Shown here: piece after piece, positions 17,080-25,126 of the stretch
How positions within the stretch are numbered: the stretch's first letter is position 1
Layout of the letters: every line of letters begins with the position of its first letter
Notes under the pieces: model-generated
What the model saw: only the letters and a program-made list of their open reading frames with translations
Database searches by the model: none
Told to the model about the DNA's origin: nothing
Position numbers and translations under genes: made by a program
Origin: Chloroflexota bacterium
GTDB taxonomy: Bacteria; Chloroflexota; UBA11872
NCBI GenBank assembly: GCA_028874315.1
Contig: JAPPKM010000175.1
Location: 1-39,714 of the forward strand
Direction of reading: 5' to 3'
Length of the DNA: 39,714 nt

Positions 17080-17715
17080 TCACTCCGCCAGCGAGTACGT
17101 CAGGTACTCCACTTCGACTGCCAGGTCGACGCTCGACAGTTGAACGTGCGAGGGAACGCGGAGTTGAGTGGGAGCGAAGTTCAGGATGGCGCGCACGCCG
17201 GCGGCGATCGCCTGGTCCACGACCTGCTGTGCCGCCTCGGCTGGAACGGTGACGATGACCATTTCGATTTGCTCGTCGCGCACCGCGGCCGCCAAATTGC
17301 CGATGGGTCGCACGCGCTGCCCGTTGACAACCGACCCGATGACGGCCGGGTCGCTATCGAATGCCGCGACCGCGTCAAACCCCTGGTTGTTGAAGCCGGG
17401 ATAGGCCATCAGCGCCCGGCCCAGGTTGCCTACGCCGACCAGGCCGATGCGCCAGCCGCGGTCGATTCCCAGAATCGCGGCCAATCGCTGCCGTAGCAAG
17501 GACACGGCGTAGCCCACGCCTCGCTTTCCAAACGAGCCGAAATAGGCAAGGTCACGCCGCACTTGGGCAGCAGTGAATCCAGTCATTGAAGCCAGCGTCT
17601 CGGATGAGACGTTGGACTGCCCGTCCGCCAGCACCGCGCCCAGCACGCGATAGTAGGTTGAAAGTCGCCGTACCGTCGTCGGCGGCACGGGGCGGCGCTG
17701 GTTGGTGTCGTCCAT
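17080..17715 (-). CDS. rex: Redox-sensing transcriptional repressor Rex
   Basis: Rex binds DNA when NAD+ is abundant and releases it on binding NADH, controlling respiratory genes. The 211-residue protein has an N-terminal winged helix (about residues 15-70; SSETLASMTGFTAAQVRRDL, FGSFGKRGVGY) and a Rossmann domain with GLVGVGNLGRAL (91-102). A C-terminal domain-swap helix follows. Start ATG 17715 gives MDDTNQRRPVPPTTVRRL. It is transcribed in the same direction as nuoA, 122 bp upstream, and its predicted operator lies in that gap. rex and hyuA diverge. Confidence 0.95.
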   Translation of the reverse strand: MDDTNQRRPVPPTTVRRLSTYYRVLGAVLADGQSNVSSETLASMTGFTAAQVRRDLAYFGSFGKRGVGYAVSLLRQRLAAILGIDRGWRIGLVGVGNLGRALMAYPGFNNQGFDAVAAFDSDPAVIGSVVNGQRVRPIGNLAAAVRDEQIEMVIVTVPAEAAQQVVDQAIAAGVRAILNFAPTQLRVPSHVQLSSVDLAVEVEYLTYSLAE

Positions 17716-17799
17716 CCGCAGGTGAACCTGGGCAGGCGAGCCTATTCTTGCAGCCTGAACCGCATTCGTGCTGGCACGGCCCTGTCTCCGTGCGCGCGG

Positions 17800-17827
17800 T
17801 TGACGCGTGGGAACGCGCGCTTATGCT
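17800..17827 (+). promoter_or_regulatory. Predicted promoter for the hyuA-type gene
   Basis: TTGACG (17800-17805), a 16-bp spacer and TATGCT (17822-17827) form a reasonable sigma70-type promoter in the rex/hyuA divergent spacer. Transcription would begin near 17834, about 57 nt before the chosen ATG at 17891. Confidence 0.4.
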
Positions 17828-17890
17828 CGCGGACTGTCATCCGACGGCCAGGTGCTCGATGTCCAAGTCATGTCCTGCGAAGCCCACACT

Positions 17891-19864
17891 ATGAGTGCTG
17901 TGCGGGTCGGCGTGGACGTTGGAGGCACGTTTACCGACTTTGCCGTCGCCTCCGACGACGGCTTGCAGGTATTCAAGGTCTCGAGCACACCCAAGGACCC
18001 GTCCGCAGCAGTCCTGGAGGGCCTGCGGCGCTCGGGGATTCAGGCCGACGGGACGGTTGTGCATGGCTCGACCGTAGCCACGAACGCGGTGCTGGAACGC
18101 AGGGGCGCCCGGACAGTGTTGGTCACGACCGCGGGATTCCGGGACGTGCTGGAGATTGCGCGTCAAAACCGTCCGGCGCTCTACGCCATCGAACCCCGCA
18201 AGCCGGCGCCGCTAATCGAGCGCGAGCTTCGATTGGAGGTCGACGAGCGCGTGGGTGCGGACGGAACTGTCCGGCGTCCGCTGGATCGCCAGTCGCTGGA
18301 CCGCTTGATCGACAGGGTACGCACACTGGATCCCGAGGCGGCCGCGGTCTGTCTGCTCTTTAGTTTCCTGCGCCCGTCGCACGAGCGCTCGGTGCGCGCT
18401 GCGCTGCGTCGCGCCGGTGTTCGCTGGGTCTCGATTTCTTCCGAGGTGCTCCCTGAGCACCGCGAATACGAACGCACGAGCACCACGGTCGTCGACGCGT
18501 ACGTGGCGCCGGTGATGGGGCGCTACATTCGGCGCCTGGAGCGCGCAGCCCCGGGCCAACTCTGGATCGTCCAGTCCGGCGGCGGCGTCTTGCGGTCATC
18601 CGAAGCCGCTGCGGCGCCGGTTCAGTCCGTGCTCAGCGGACCGGCAGCCGGCGTCGTGGGGGCGCGCGCCGTGGCCGCCGCATCCGGGTTCGATCACATC
18701 GTGACGTTGGACATGGGTGGCACGTCCACTGATGTGGCGATTTGTCCGGGCGAACCTCTGCGCCGAACGGATGCCACGGTTGGCGGACTCCCTGTGGCCA
18801 TTCCCATGACCGACATTCACACGGTTGGGGCGGGCGGCGGATCGATTGCGGCCCGAGACGAAGCCGGCGGTCTGCGCGTCGGCCCTCGCAGCGCCGGGGC
18901 TCAACCCGGCCCTGCCGCCTACGGCCGCGGCGGCGTGGAGCCTACGGTCACGGACGCCAACGTGGTTCTGGGCCGGCTGATTGCGGATGAGTCACTCGCG
19001 GACGACGTCGCATTGGACGCCGCCGCGGCCGCGGCCGCGGTCGATCGGCTTACGCCTGGCCGCGGTCGAAGGATGGAGTCGCGCCTGCGAGTGGCGGCGG
19101 GCGTGGTGGCGGTGGCGGACGCGCACATGGAGCGTGCGCTGCGCGTGATCACGTTGGAGCGAGGCTATGACCCGCGCGACTTCACGCTCGTCGCGTTTGG
19201 GGGCGCGGGCCCGCTGCACGGTTGCGCGCTGGCCGAGCGCCTGGAGATCGACCGGGTGCTGGTGCCCCGCTTTCCCGGCGTGCTATCCGCCCTGGGGGCG
19301 CTCAGCGGCGAGCACGTGCGCGAGTATTCGGCCACGTTGCTGCGTCCGGCGACGACCGCAAGTGTGCGGGCTCTGACGACCGCGTTTGGGCGGCTGGAAC
19401 GGACGGCGCGCCGCGACTTCGCCGGCGCGGGCCGACCGCGCCTGCGCCGCTTGCTGGATCTACGCTACGTCGGGCAGTCATACGAACTGACGGTGCCGCT
19501 TCGAGGGCGCAACATTGCGGGCGCGGTCCGTGCCTTTCACCAGCGGCATCAGGAACGTTACGCGCACAGCCGGCCGAATGCCCGTGTTGAAATCGTGGTC
19601 ACTCGTCTCGTCGCTTCCGTCGAGCAGCCATCGGTTCCAGATGTCCGGCCGCCAGTGGCCGGTCGACCTACGGCGCGTCCGACACGGGTTGTGGTCGACG
19701 GCGAATTCCGGCCGGCCCGGGTATTCAGCAGGGCCGATCTGCCGGTCGGCTTCCGGGCGCGCGGCCCGCTTTTGATCGTGCAGGACGACGCCACGACGTG
19801 GGCTCCTTCTGGATGGCGGGCCAGCGTCGATCGGCAGGCGACCCTGCTATTGGAGCGAAACTAA
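17891..19864 (+). CDS. Hydantoinase/oxoprolinase family protein, HyuA type (solo)
   Basis: The family couples ATP hydrolysis to opening of hydantoin, 5-oxoproline or related rings, normally with a HyuB partner. The 657-residue protein has the ASKHA-type phosphate motif VGVDVGGTFTDFAV at the N-terminus, VHGSTVATNAVLER, and the central VLSGPAAGVVGARAVA and LDMGGTSTDVAI. HTVGAGGGSIA, AYGRGGVEPTVTDAN and FGGAGPLHGCALAERL follow. ATG 17891 starts directly before the first motif; an in-frame GTG at 17807 would add 28 atypical residues. No hyuB lies nearby, since an ABC exporter follows. The substrate is unknown. Confidence 0.85.
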   Translation: MSAVRVGVDVGGTFTDFAVASDDGLQVFKVSSTPKDPSAAVLEGLRRSGIQADGTVVHGSTVATNAVLERRGARTVLVTTAGFRDVLEIARQNRPALYAIEPRKPAPLIERELRLEVDERVGADGTVRRPLDRQSLDRLIDRVRTLDPEAAAVCLLFSFLRPSHERSVRAALRRAGVRWVSISSEVLPEHREYERTSTTVVDAYVAPVMGRYIRRLERAAPGQLWIVQSGGGVLRSSEAAAAPVQSVLSGPAAGVVGARAVAAASGFDHIVTLDMGGTSTDVAICPGEPLRRTDATVGGLPVAIPMTDIHTVGAGGGSIAARDEAGGLRVGPRSAGAQPGPAAYGRGGVEPTVTDANVVLGRLIADESLADDVALDAAAAAAAVDRLTPGRGRRMESRLRVAAGVVAVADAHMERALRVITLERGYDPRDFTLVAFGGAGPLHGCALAERLEIDRVLVPRFPGVLSALGALSGEHVREYSATLLRPATTASVRALTTAFGRLERTARRDFAGAGRPRLRRLLDLRYVGQSYELTVPLRGRNIAGAVRAFHQRHQERYAHSRPNARVEIVVTRLVASVEQPSVPDVRPPVAGRPTARPTRVVVDGEFRPARVFSRADLPVGFRARGPLLIVQDDATTWAPSGWRASVDRQATLLLERN

Positions 19865-19879
19865 CCTTTCGAATCCATG

Positions 19880-19899
19880 TTCGGCAGTAAGCTGCCGAA
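19880..19899. other. Perfect 8-bp hairpin between hyuA-type gene and ABC ATPase
   Basis: TTCGGCAG (19880-19887), loop TAAG and CTGCCGAA (19892-19899) form a perfect stem just after the HyuA stop. It is followed by GGCTTGTGT rather than a U-run, so it could be a weak or factor-dependent terminator or an RNA processing site separating the two transcription units. Confidence 0.45.
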
Positions 19900-19936
19900 G
19901 GCTTGTGTCCGCTCCCACCCCTCGTGAAGTGTCTTC

Positions 19937-20851
19937 GTGCCCGTCATTGAAGTCCGTGACCTCCGCAAGGCCTACGGTGATTTGCACGCCGTGGCCGGCG
20001 TGTCCTTCGATGTGGCCGAAGGCGAGGTCTTCGGGATGCTGGGACCGAACGGTGCCGGCAAAACCACGACCGTCGAGATTCTCGAAGGGCTGCGAATTCG
20101 TGACAGTGGGAACGTGCGGGTTCTGGGCCTGGATCCCGCCGCTTCCGGCCGCGAGTTGAAGCGCCTGGTTGGGGTGCAGTTGCAGCAGGTGGCGCTCTAT
20201 CCCCGGCTCCGAGTGCACGAAGTCATAAGCCTTTTCGGCTCCTTCTACGAGCGGCAGGCCCATACAGACGACCTGATAGCGATGATGGGCCTGGAGGATC
20301 GGAGAAACGCTCGGATTTCCGAGTTATCGGGTGGCCAGGCGCAACGGCTCTCCGTGGCCCTGGCCGTGGTCAACGAACCGCAGCTGGTCTTTCTGGATGA
20401 GCCCTCGACTGGCATGGACCCGCAGGCGCGGCGCAGCCTGTGGGACACCATTGAGGGGTTCAAGGCGGACGGGATGACCGTCGTGCTGACTACGCACTAC
20501 ATGGAGGAAGCCGAACGCCTCTGCGACCGGGTAGCTGTTATGGACCACGGCCGCATCATTGCGCTTGACCGCCCCGGCGCCCTTGTCCGCGAGAGCTTCG
20601 CCGAGGACGCCATCGAGTTCGTATCGACCGACGGGCTGACGGCCGAAGACCTTGGCGGCCTGGCGTCGGTGACAGGCGCAACGTCGCAGGGTTCAGCGCA
20701 CAGCGTCTTTAGCAGCGATATTCCCCGAACGATGGGCAGCCTGCTGGCCCTTGCGCAGGAGCGTGATGCACCGCTGGAGAGCATGCGGGTACGCCACGCC
20801 ACGCTCGAGGACGTGTTTCTGAAGCTCACCGGCCGGACGCTTCGAGATTGA
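19937..20851 (+). CDS. ABC transporter ATP-binding protein (ABC-2 exporter type)
   Basis: This is the cytoplasmic ATPase of an exporter. In the 304-residue protein the Walker A motif is GPNGAGKTTT (36-45), the signature is ELSGGQAQRLSVA, Walker B is LVFLDEPSTGMDP and the switch His is in TTHYMEEAE. The C-terminal 80 residues form the extra domain common in CcmA/NodI/drug-exporter ATPases. The start is GTG 19937. The next gene, its permease, overlaps the stop as TTGA, so the two are translationally coupled. The family exports drugs, lipids or polysaccharides, and the substrate here cannot be read from sequence. Confidence 0.93.
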   Translation: MPVIEVRDLRKAYGDLHAVAGVSFDVAEGEVFGMLGPNGAGKTTTVEILEGLRIRDSGNVRVLGLDPAASGRELKRLVGVQLQQVALYPRLRVHEVISLFGSFYERQAHTDDLIAMMGLEDRRNARISELSGGQAQRLSVALAVVNEPQLVFLDEPSTGMDPQARRSLWDTIEGFKADGMTVVLTTHYMEEAERLCDRVAVMDHGRIIALDRPGALVRESFAEDAIEFVSTDGLTAEDLGGLASVTGATSQGSAHSVFSSDIPRTMGSLLALAQERDAPLESMRVRHATLEDVFLKLTGRTLRD

Positions 20852-21936
20852 ACGCCCTGCTGCCGCTCTTCCGAGCGAACTACCGGGAGTTTGTGCGTGA
20901 TCGCACCGCGCTCTTCTGGACCATCGCGTTTCCGATTCTCTTCATTGGGATCTTCGGCATCGTGCTTGGGCGTGGCGACGATGGCGCGAGCTATGAAGTT
21001 GGCCTGGTCGTCGAGGACCAGTCGCCGCAGGCCGCCACGCTACGAGAGGTGCTGGCCGGTTTCGAGGCTCTGGAGTTGACCGAAGGCGAGCGCGAGTCGG
21101 AGATCGGGATGCTCGCCGAGGGTGAGCGCCGCGCCGTCGTGGTCGTACCACGGGGCTTCGGTCCATCGATCAACAGGGACGCGCCTCTTCCGCTTCAGGT
21201 CCACTACGACCCGTCGCAGCAGACGACCCAGCAAGTCGTGGTTCCGGTTCTCCTGCGTGCCTTTGAGGTCGCCGACCGTGCTCTGACGCGGACGCGGCCG
21301 GTGGTAACGGCCGAGTTCCAGACACTTCAGTCGGAACGTCTGCAGGTCATCGACTTCATCATGCCGGGCCTGATCGCCATGAGCGTGATGAACGGCGGCG
21401 TGTTTGGGGCCATCGCCATGGTCTCGTTGCGCGAACGTCGAGTGCTGCGCCGGCTATCGGCAACACCCTTGCCGGCCTGGGCGCTGGTCGGCGCTGACGT
21501 TGCCTTTCGCATGGTCGTGGTACTTCTCCAGACGATCCTGCTGGTCTTTCTCGCGGTGCTGATCGGCGGCGTCTCGGTCAAAGTCGAAAACCTGCCGGCG
21601 CTGGCCGGGGTGGCGGTGCTGGGCGGACTGGCTTTTGTGGCCATCGGGTTCTTTCTGGGGGCCTTCGCCAAGACTGAGCAGGGCTTTTTCCCAATTGCTC
21701 AAGTCATCACGTTTCCGATGCTCTTCCTGTCCGGCATCTTCTTCCCGCTGGACACCATGCCCGACTGGATTCGGCCGCTGGTTAGCGCGATGCCACTTAC
21801 CTACCTGGGCGACGCGATGCGGCAACTCATGGTCGGCGGCGCACCGGTGCATTCGATGACCCTGAATCTCGGTGTGCTGGCCGTCTTCTTGATTGTCTTC
21901 TTCGGTCTGGCCGTGCGGCTCTTCAAGTACGAGTAG
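20848..21936 (+). CDS. ABC-2 type transporter permease
   Basis: This is the membrane partner of the preceding ATPase. The 362-residue protein has a first helix (about 21-41, LFWTIAFPILFIGIFGIVLG), a large external loop of about 130 residues, then five helices from about 170 on. The pattern QVIDFIMPGLIAMSVMNGG, RRLSATPLPAWALVGA and PMLFLSGIFFPLDTMPDW is that of the ABC2_membrane family. Initiation is at TTG 20848 inside the ATPase stop (TTGA). It ends 13 bp before the convergent TIM-barrel gene. Confidence 0.92.
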   Translation: MNALLPLFRANYREFVRDRTALFWTIAFPILFIGIFGIVLGRGDDGASYEVGLVVEDQSPQAATLREVLAGFEALELTEGERESEIGMLAEGERRAVVVVPRGFGPSINRDAPLPLQVHYDPSQQTTQQVVVPVLLRAFEVADRALTRTRPVVTAEFQTLQSERLQVIDFIMPGLIAMSVMNGGVFGAIAMVSLRERRVLRRLSATPLPAWALVGADVAFRMVVVLLQTILLVFLAVLIGGVSVKVENLPALAGVAVLGGLAFVAIGFFLGAFAKTEQGFFPIAQVITFPMLFLSGIFFPLDTMPDWIRPLVSAMPLTYLGDAMRQLMVGGAPVHSMTLNLGVLAVFLIVFFGLAVRLFKYE

Positions 21937-21949
21937 CGACGGGCATTTC

Positions 21950-22795
21950 CTAGACGCCGACTGCGTGGCGTAGGGCTCGCACCTCGCGCAGCAGCCCGGC
22001 CGGGTTGAGGCCCACGGTGTCGATCATGTGCACGGTGCCCGGGTTGCGGCCAATTGTGCGCATGACTTTGCTCAGGTCGAGACCGCGTTCCAAACCGATG
22101 TGGAGCGGCATGTTGGGCTCACGTCCCGGCGCCGTGTTGTGCCAGCGAATCTCGGCCATTCGGTCGGCGAAGCGGGCCATGTAGTCCAACCGAGCCTCGA
22201 AGGCCAAACGGTCTCCGTTCACGGCGTGAAATGCCCGGCCGGTGTGTAGCGCGAACCGCACGCTGGTCGTCGCGTCCAGCATTGCCAGCACGCTGTCCAG
22301 CGCGCTGAGGACCGCGCCGTCGCTGGCGTTCTGCACCGCTATGGGCAAGCCGGGAAACAGGTCGTGAATCGTCCGAAAGCTCTCACGAAGCACGTCGATG
22401 TGCTGCGCGTCGGCCGTCATTCGACGACCGGGATGTGCAACGTACATCTCCATGGCGTGGCGCTGTTCGAAGAACTCAATGATCTGTACGAATTGGCGGA
22501 GGGCGATTCCGCGGTCCGTCGCGCTGGGGTCAGTTAGCGATGGCCAGCGGCGGGTGGACGCGTCACGAAAGACGTTGAGGTGAAAGCGCATCGGAGCGTC
22601 GTCGAGAATCTCAATGAAGTCGCCATCGAAGAACGTTCGAAGCCCCAACTCGTACATGTAGGTGTCGAGATTCAGTTCCACAACCTGGAATTCAAGCCGG
22701 ACGGCCACGTCGACGATCTCTCGCAGCTGGCTCAGCAGGCGGCGTCGATCGTGGGGAACGATTCGAGGATTGAATCCCAGCCTCAGCGGTGGCAT
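21950..22795 (-). CDS. Xylose-isomerase-like TIM-barrel protein
   Basis: The 281-residue protein resembles the AP-endonuclease-2/sugar-isomerase superfamily of metal-binding TIM barrels. It starts LRLGFNPRIVPHDRRRLLSQL and has strands ending in candidate ligands: EMYVAHPGRR, IAVQNASDG, FALHTGRAFHAVNGD, EIRWHNTAPG and MIDTVG. These match the His/Glu/Asp/His positions of the fold only loosely, and QNAS replaces the usual ENAS/ENT glutamate. The function could be isomerase, epimerase or nuclease. ATG 22795 was chosen because homologues begin at this strand; ATG 22825 is possible. The frame continues upstream into the cysteine synthase gene, but that part is a shadow. It follows that gene by 82 bp. 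Confidence 0.6.
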   Translation of the reverse strand: MPPLRLGFNPRIVPHDRRRLLSQLREIVDVAVRLEFQVVELNLDTYMYELGLRTFFDGDFIEILDDAPMRFHLNVFRDASTRRWPSLTDPSATDRGIALRQFVQIIEFFEQRHAMEMYVAHPGRRMTADAQHIDVLRESFRTIHDLFPGLPIAVQNASDGAVLSALDSVLAMLDATTSVRFALHTGRAFHAVNGDRLAFEARLDYMARFADRMAEIRWHNTAPGREPNMPLHIGLERGLDLSKVMRTIGRNPGTVHMIDTVGLNPAGLLREVRALRHAVGV

Positions 22796-22877
22796 CCGAG
22801 AGTGTGGCGTTGAGCCACAGCGCATGTCGAGATATGCGCTGCCAGGCAGGTGCGGCGGGGCAGACGGGCGGACCGCA

Positions 22878-23795
22878 CTAGGGCTCCCAGAGACCGGACG
22901 AGATATAGCGGTCGCCGCCGTCGGGCAACACGGTGACAACGCACGCCCGCGGCTCCTGCACGAGAATCTCGCGCACTGCATTGAGGTACGCGCCGGATGA
23001 CTGGCCGGCGAAAATCCCGACTCGGGCCAATTCGAATGACAGGCGGCCTGCGGCGTCGATGTCGATTTCCAGCCAGGAATCAACCACCGATCGGTCGAGG
23101 ATCTCAGGTTCAATGTGACCCTCGCCCAGCGGCTTCAGACCTTCGACTCCGGGGAATACCGGAGGCAGGGCTCCCACGACCTGCACTTCTGGTCGTTCTT
23201 CCCGTAGCAAGCGGCCAACGCCCGTGATCGTACCGCCGGTGCCGACCCCGCTGACGAAGTGTGTGAAGTTCTCCGGCGCCTGCGCGAGGATCTCGACCGC
23301 GGTTCCCTCGTAGTGGGCCAGCCAGTTGGACTCGTTGCTGTACTGGTCGGAAAAGAAATAGCGGTCCGGACTGGCGTGGTATCGACGCTGGACTTCGCGG
23401 AGAGCCTCGTCGTAGCCAAGGATGGCGTCGGTAATGACAAGCTGCGCGCCATGGGCGGCGAGCCGACGTCGCCGCTCCTGGCTGGCGTTAGCCGGGATCA
23501 CAATCTCCACGGGGAAACCCAGCGCAGCCCCAAACATTGCGTAGGCGATGCCGGCGTTGCCGGAGGACGAGTCGAGGATGACCTGGCCCGATCCCAGTTT
23601 TCCTTCAGCCACGGCGTCCAGCAGCATGCGAGCTACGGGGCGGTCTTTTATGGACCCCCCGGGGTTCATGGACTCGAGCTTGGCTAGCACGGTCGCGTCC
23701 GGGAACTCGGTGCGAAAGATCGGAATCTCGACCATGGGCGTGTCGCCGACAAGGTCGAACAGCGGATGCGCCCGTACGGCGTCGGTCAGAGCCAT
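22878..23795 (-). CDS. Cysteine synthase family protein (PLP-dependent)
   Basis: This is a fold-type II PLP enzyme that would make cysteine from O-acetylserine and sulfide, or act as a cystathionine beta-synthase-like enzyme. In the 305-residue protein the cofactor lysine is Lys50 in NPGGSIKDRP. The substrate loop is SSSGNAGIAYA, the phosphate cup is GVGTGGTITGVG and the C-terminal motif is GIFAGQSSGAYL. Start ATG 23795 follows GCGGAGGCGTC at ideal spacing and overlaps the serS 3' end by 10 bp. This indicates coupling to an operon of translation genes. Whether it is CysK, CysM or CBS-like cannot be settled from motifs alone. Confidence 0.9.
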   Translation of the reverse strand: MALTDAVRAHPLFDLVGDTPMVEIPIFRTEFPDATVLAKLESMNPGGSIKDRPVARMLLDAVAEGKLGSGQVILDSSSGNAGIAYAMFGAALGFPVEIVIPANASQERRRRLAAHGAQLVITDAILGYDEALREVQRRYHASPDRYFFSDQYSNESNWLAHYEGTAVEILAQAPENFTHFVSGVGTGGTITGVGRLLREERPEVQVVGALPPVFPGVEGLKPLGEGHIEPEILDRSVVDSWLEIDIDAAGRLSFELARVGIFAGQSSGAYLNAVREILVQEPRACVVTVLPDGGDRYISSGLWEP

Positions 23796-25066
23796 GACGC
23801 CTCCGCTTCGATTTGTGTGCGATGTCCCATGTAAGGCTGAAGTACGTCGGGGATGGCAACAGTACCGTCTGCCTGGCGGCCGTTCTCCAGAAGCGCCACG
23901 AAGGTGCGTGGGAGACCCAGGGCGGTGCCGTTGAGCGAGTGCGCGTATTCGGTGCGTGCCGATCCCGGCCGCCGGATTCGCACGCCGGCCCGCCGTGTTT
24001 GAAAGGCCTCGCAGTTGGACACGGACGAAACTTCCAGCCACTCGCCGGCCCCGGGCGACCAGACCTCAAGGTCGTACTGCTTGGCCGCGGCGAAACCCAG
24101 GTCGCCGGTGGGAACTTCACGGACGCGGTAGGTTAGACCGAGACGTTTGATCACTGCTTCCGCTTCCCCGCGCATGCGCTCCAACGTCCTGTACGAATCG
24201 TCGGGCGTGGTCACGTTAAACAGCTCGATCTTGTCAAATTGGCGCACCCGGCGCAGACCCCGCGTCTCGACGCCGGCGGCGCCGGCCTCACGTCTGAATG
24301 CCGCAGCGTAAGCCACGTACTTGGCCGGGAGCATAGCCGCGTCGAGCGTTTCGCCCGCGTGGTATTCGGACAGCGCGACCTCGGCGGTGGGACTTAGCCA
24401 CAGCCGCTGGTTGTCGACTGCGTAGGAGTCCCCTGCAAACTTGGGCAACTTGGCGGCATTGGTCATCGCGGTCCTGGTGACGAGCGCTGGCAGGTACAAC
24501 TCGCGGTAGCCGTGCTCCTGAACCTGGAAGTCGAGCATCCACTGAACGAGGGCGCGCTGGAGGTGTGCCCCCGCGCCGCGAAAGATCCAGAATCCTGATC
24601 CGGCCACCTTCGACGCCCGCGCGAAGTCAAGGATGCCGAGTTCGCTGGCAATCTCGTCGTGCGGGGGCACCTGGCTGCCGGGCGCCGGGGCGCCGCTGCA
24701 GAAGTGCACCTGACCGGGGTGATCCGCGTCGCCGACAGGCGCGGACTCGTGCGGCAGCATTGGAATTTCCAGCAGCAGTCGCTCGACGTCGGTCTGGATC
24801 TTCCCCAACTCGGGTTCGCAGTCGCCGAGCTGCGCGGTCACTTCGCGCGTCTGTGCAATCAGGGATTCGCGTTCGTGGCCTGATGCCTGACCGATGCCCC
24901 GCGAGACCTTGCGCCGCGCGGCCCGAAGACCTTCGACCCTGGTGAGCAATTGGCGACGCCGGTTATCCAGTTCGAGCAGTTCATCCAGCGGCACGTCCCC
25001 GCCGCGCGCAGACAGGCGTTCGCGCACCAGCGCCTCGTGCTCGCGGATGAATCTGAGGGGCAGCAT
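23786..25066 (-). CDS. serS: Seryl-tRNA synthetase
   Basis: SerRS charges tRNA-Ser. The 426-residue protein has the N-terminal tRNA-binding coiled coil (about 25-100, starting MLPLRFIREHEALVRERLSARG) and a class II catalytic core. Motif 2 lies around AAFRREAGAAGVETRGLRRVRQF, read across the loop, and motif 3 around EYAHSLNGTALGLPRTFVALLEN. Start ATG 25066. It lies 60 bp after lysS and overlaps the cysteine synthase gene by 10 bp. Length is standard. Confidence 0.96.
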   Translation of the reverse strand: MLPLRFIREHEALVRERLSARGGDVPLDELLELDNRRRQLLTRVEGLRAARRKVSRGIGQASGHERESLIAQTREVTAQLGDCEPELGKIQTDVERLLLEIPMLPHESAPVGDADHPGQVHFCSGAPAPGSQVPPHDEIASELGILDFARASKVAGSGFWIFRGAGAHLQRALVQWMLDFQVQEHGYRELYLPALVTRTAMTNAAKLPKFAGDSYAVDNQRLWLSPTAEVALSEYHAGETLDAAMLPAKYVAYAAAFRREAGAAGVETRGLRRVRQFDKIELFNVTTPDDSYRTLERMRGEAEAVIKRLGLTYRVREVPTGDLGFAAAKQYDLEVWSPGAGEWLEVSSVSNCEAFQTRRAGVRIRRPGSARTEYAHSLNGTALGLPRTFVALLENGRQADGTVAIPDVLQPYMGHRTQIEAEASWL

Positions 25067-25126
25067 TAGACCGCCAGGGCCGTGTGAGCGCGCCGCATTC
25101 AGCGCGGAGCGCAGGTGGCGTTAATT

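Noticed and set aside
22878-23113. N-terminal extension of the TIM-barrel protein into the cysteine synthase gene
   Set aside because: It overlaps a well-supported gene in another frame and is Ser/Pro/Arg-rich. Family similarity begins only near 22795.
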